Shown: positions 6,764-6,802 of the stretch, in pieces
How the letters are laid out: the number at the start of each line of letters is the position of its first letter
Numbering within the stretch: position 1 is the stretch's first letter
Source of the DNA: Bacteroidales bacterium UBA7574
Lineage (GTDB): Bacteria; Bacteroidota; Bacteroidia; Bacteroidales; Paludibacteraceae
Reading direction: 5' to 3'
Length of the DNA: 6,802 nucleotides
NCBI GenBank assembly: GCA_002479035.1
Contig: DLLA01000193.1
Location: 1 to 6,802 of the forward strand
Notes under the pieces: model-generated
Database searches by the model: none
Told to the model about the DNA's origin: nothing
Seen by the model: only the letters and a program-made list of their open reading frames with translations
Position numbers and translations under genes: made by a program

Positions 6764-6767
6764 GAGG
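6762..6767 (+). promoter_or_regulatory. Shine-Dalgarno site for rnfG overlapping the rnfD stop
   Basis: AGGAGG shares its first two bases with the rnfD stop codon TAG (6761-6763) and lies 5 bases before ATG 6773. The arrangement suggests coupled translation of rnfD and rnfG and supports the rnfG start. Confidence 0.7.
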
Positions 6768-6772
6768 TTACT

Positions 6773-6802
6773 ATGGCTAAATTGAAAAGTACATTTCCTA
6801 AG
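6773..6802 (+). CDS. rnfG: RnfG, first ten codons only (3' end outside the window)
   Basis: The frame from ATG 6773 reads MAKLKSTFPK to the window edge with no stop. This fits the start of Bacteroidota RnfG proteins as I know them, just before their single membrane helix. RnfG is the periplasm-facing subunit with a covalently bound FMN and normally follows rnfD in this order. Placement right after rnfD behind an AGGAGG site supports the call. With ten residues visible, identification rests mostly on context. Confidence 0.75.
   Translation, partial: MAKLKSTFPK

Overview
The window looks like part of a Bacteroidota chromosome, most likely Bacteroidales. Three things point there: a BspA-type leucine-rich-repeat surface protein, the gene order rseC-rnfB-rnfC-rnfD-rnfG, and a promoter matching the Bacteroidota form (TTG, then TAnnTTTG). 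I cannot name a genus from the sequence alone.

Layout, all on the + strand. Positions 1-2619 hold the 3' part (872 codons) of a large secreted or surface protein that begins outside the window: BspA-like leucine-rich repeats, a probable fibronectin type III domain, a further beta-rich region, and a short C-terminal motif that may be a sorting signal. A clear intrinsic terminator follows (2648-2680). A promoter (2740-2770) then starts a second transcription unit: rseC (2786-3229), rnfB (3435-4376), rnfC (4373-5710), rnfD (5765-6763) and the first ten codons of rnfG (6773-6802). The unit runs off the right edge, where rnfE and rnfA would be expected.

The rnf genes encode an ion-translocating ferredoxin:NAD+ oxidoreductase in the inner membrane. 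RnfC binds NAD(H), RnfB is a multi-cluster ferredoxin-like subunit, and RnfD and RnfG carry covalently bound flavin. RseC is a small two-helix membrane protein that commonly accompanies this operon. The surface-protein gene is AT-richer than the rnf genes (38% G+C in bases 1801-1860 against 57% in 4081-4140), so the terminator/promoter gap also divides two compositional regions.

The genes are familiar and I see no new enzymatic or defence system. The most unusual signal is non-coding. The two loose junctions inside the rnf unit (rseC-rnfB and rnfC-rnfD) both carry a degenerate heptamer array, consensus RGDDTAG, on the sense strand. One array has ten uninterrupted units, the other four, and they end 23 and 22 bases before the next start codon. 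The tight junctions (rnfB-rnfC overlap, rnfD-rnfG 9-base gap) lack it. Smaller repeats lie at the end of rseC (a C/G hairpin and a triple 11-mer) and at the 3' end of rnfB (a duplicated 15-mer).
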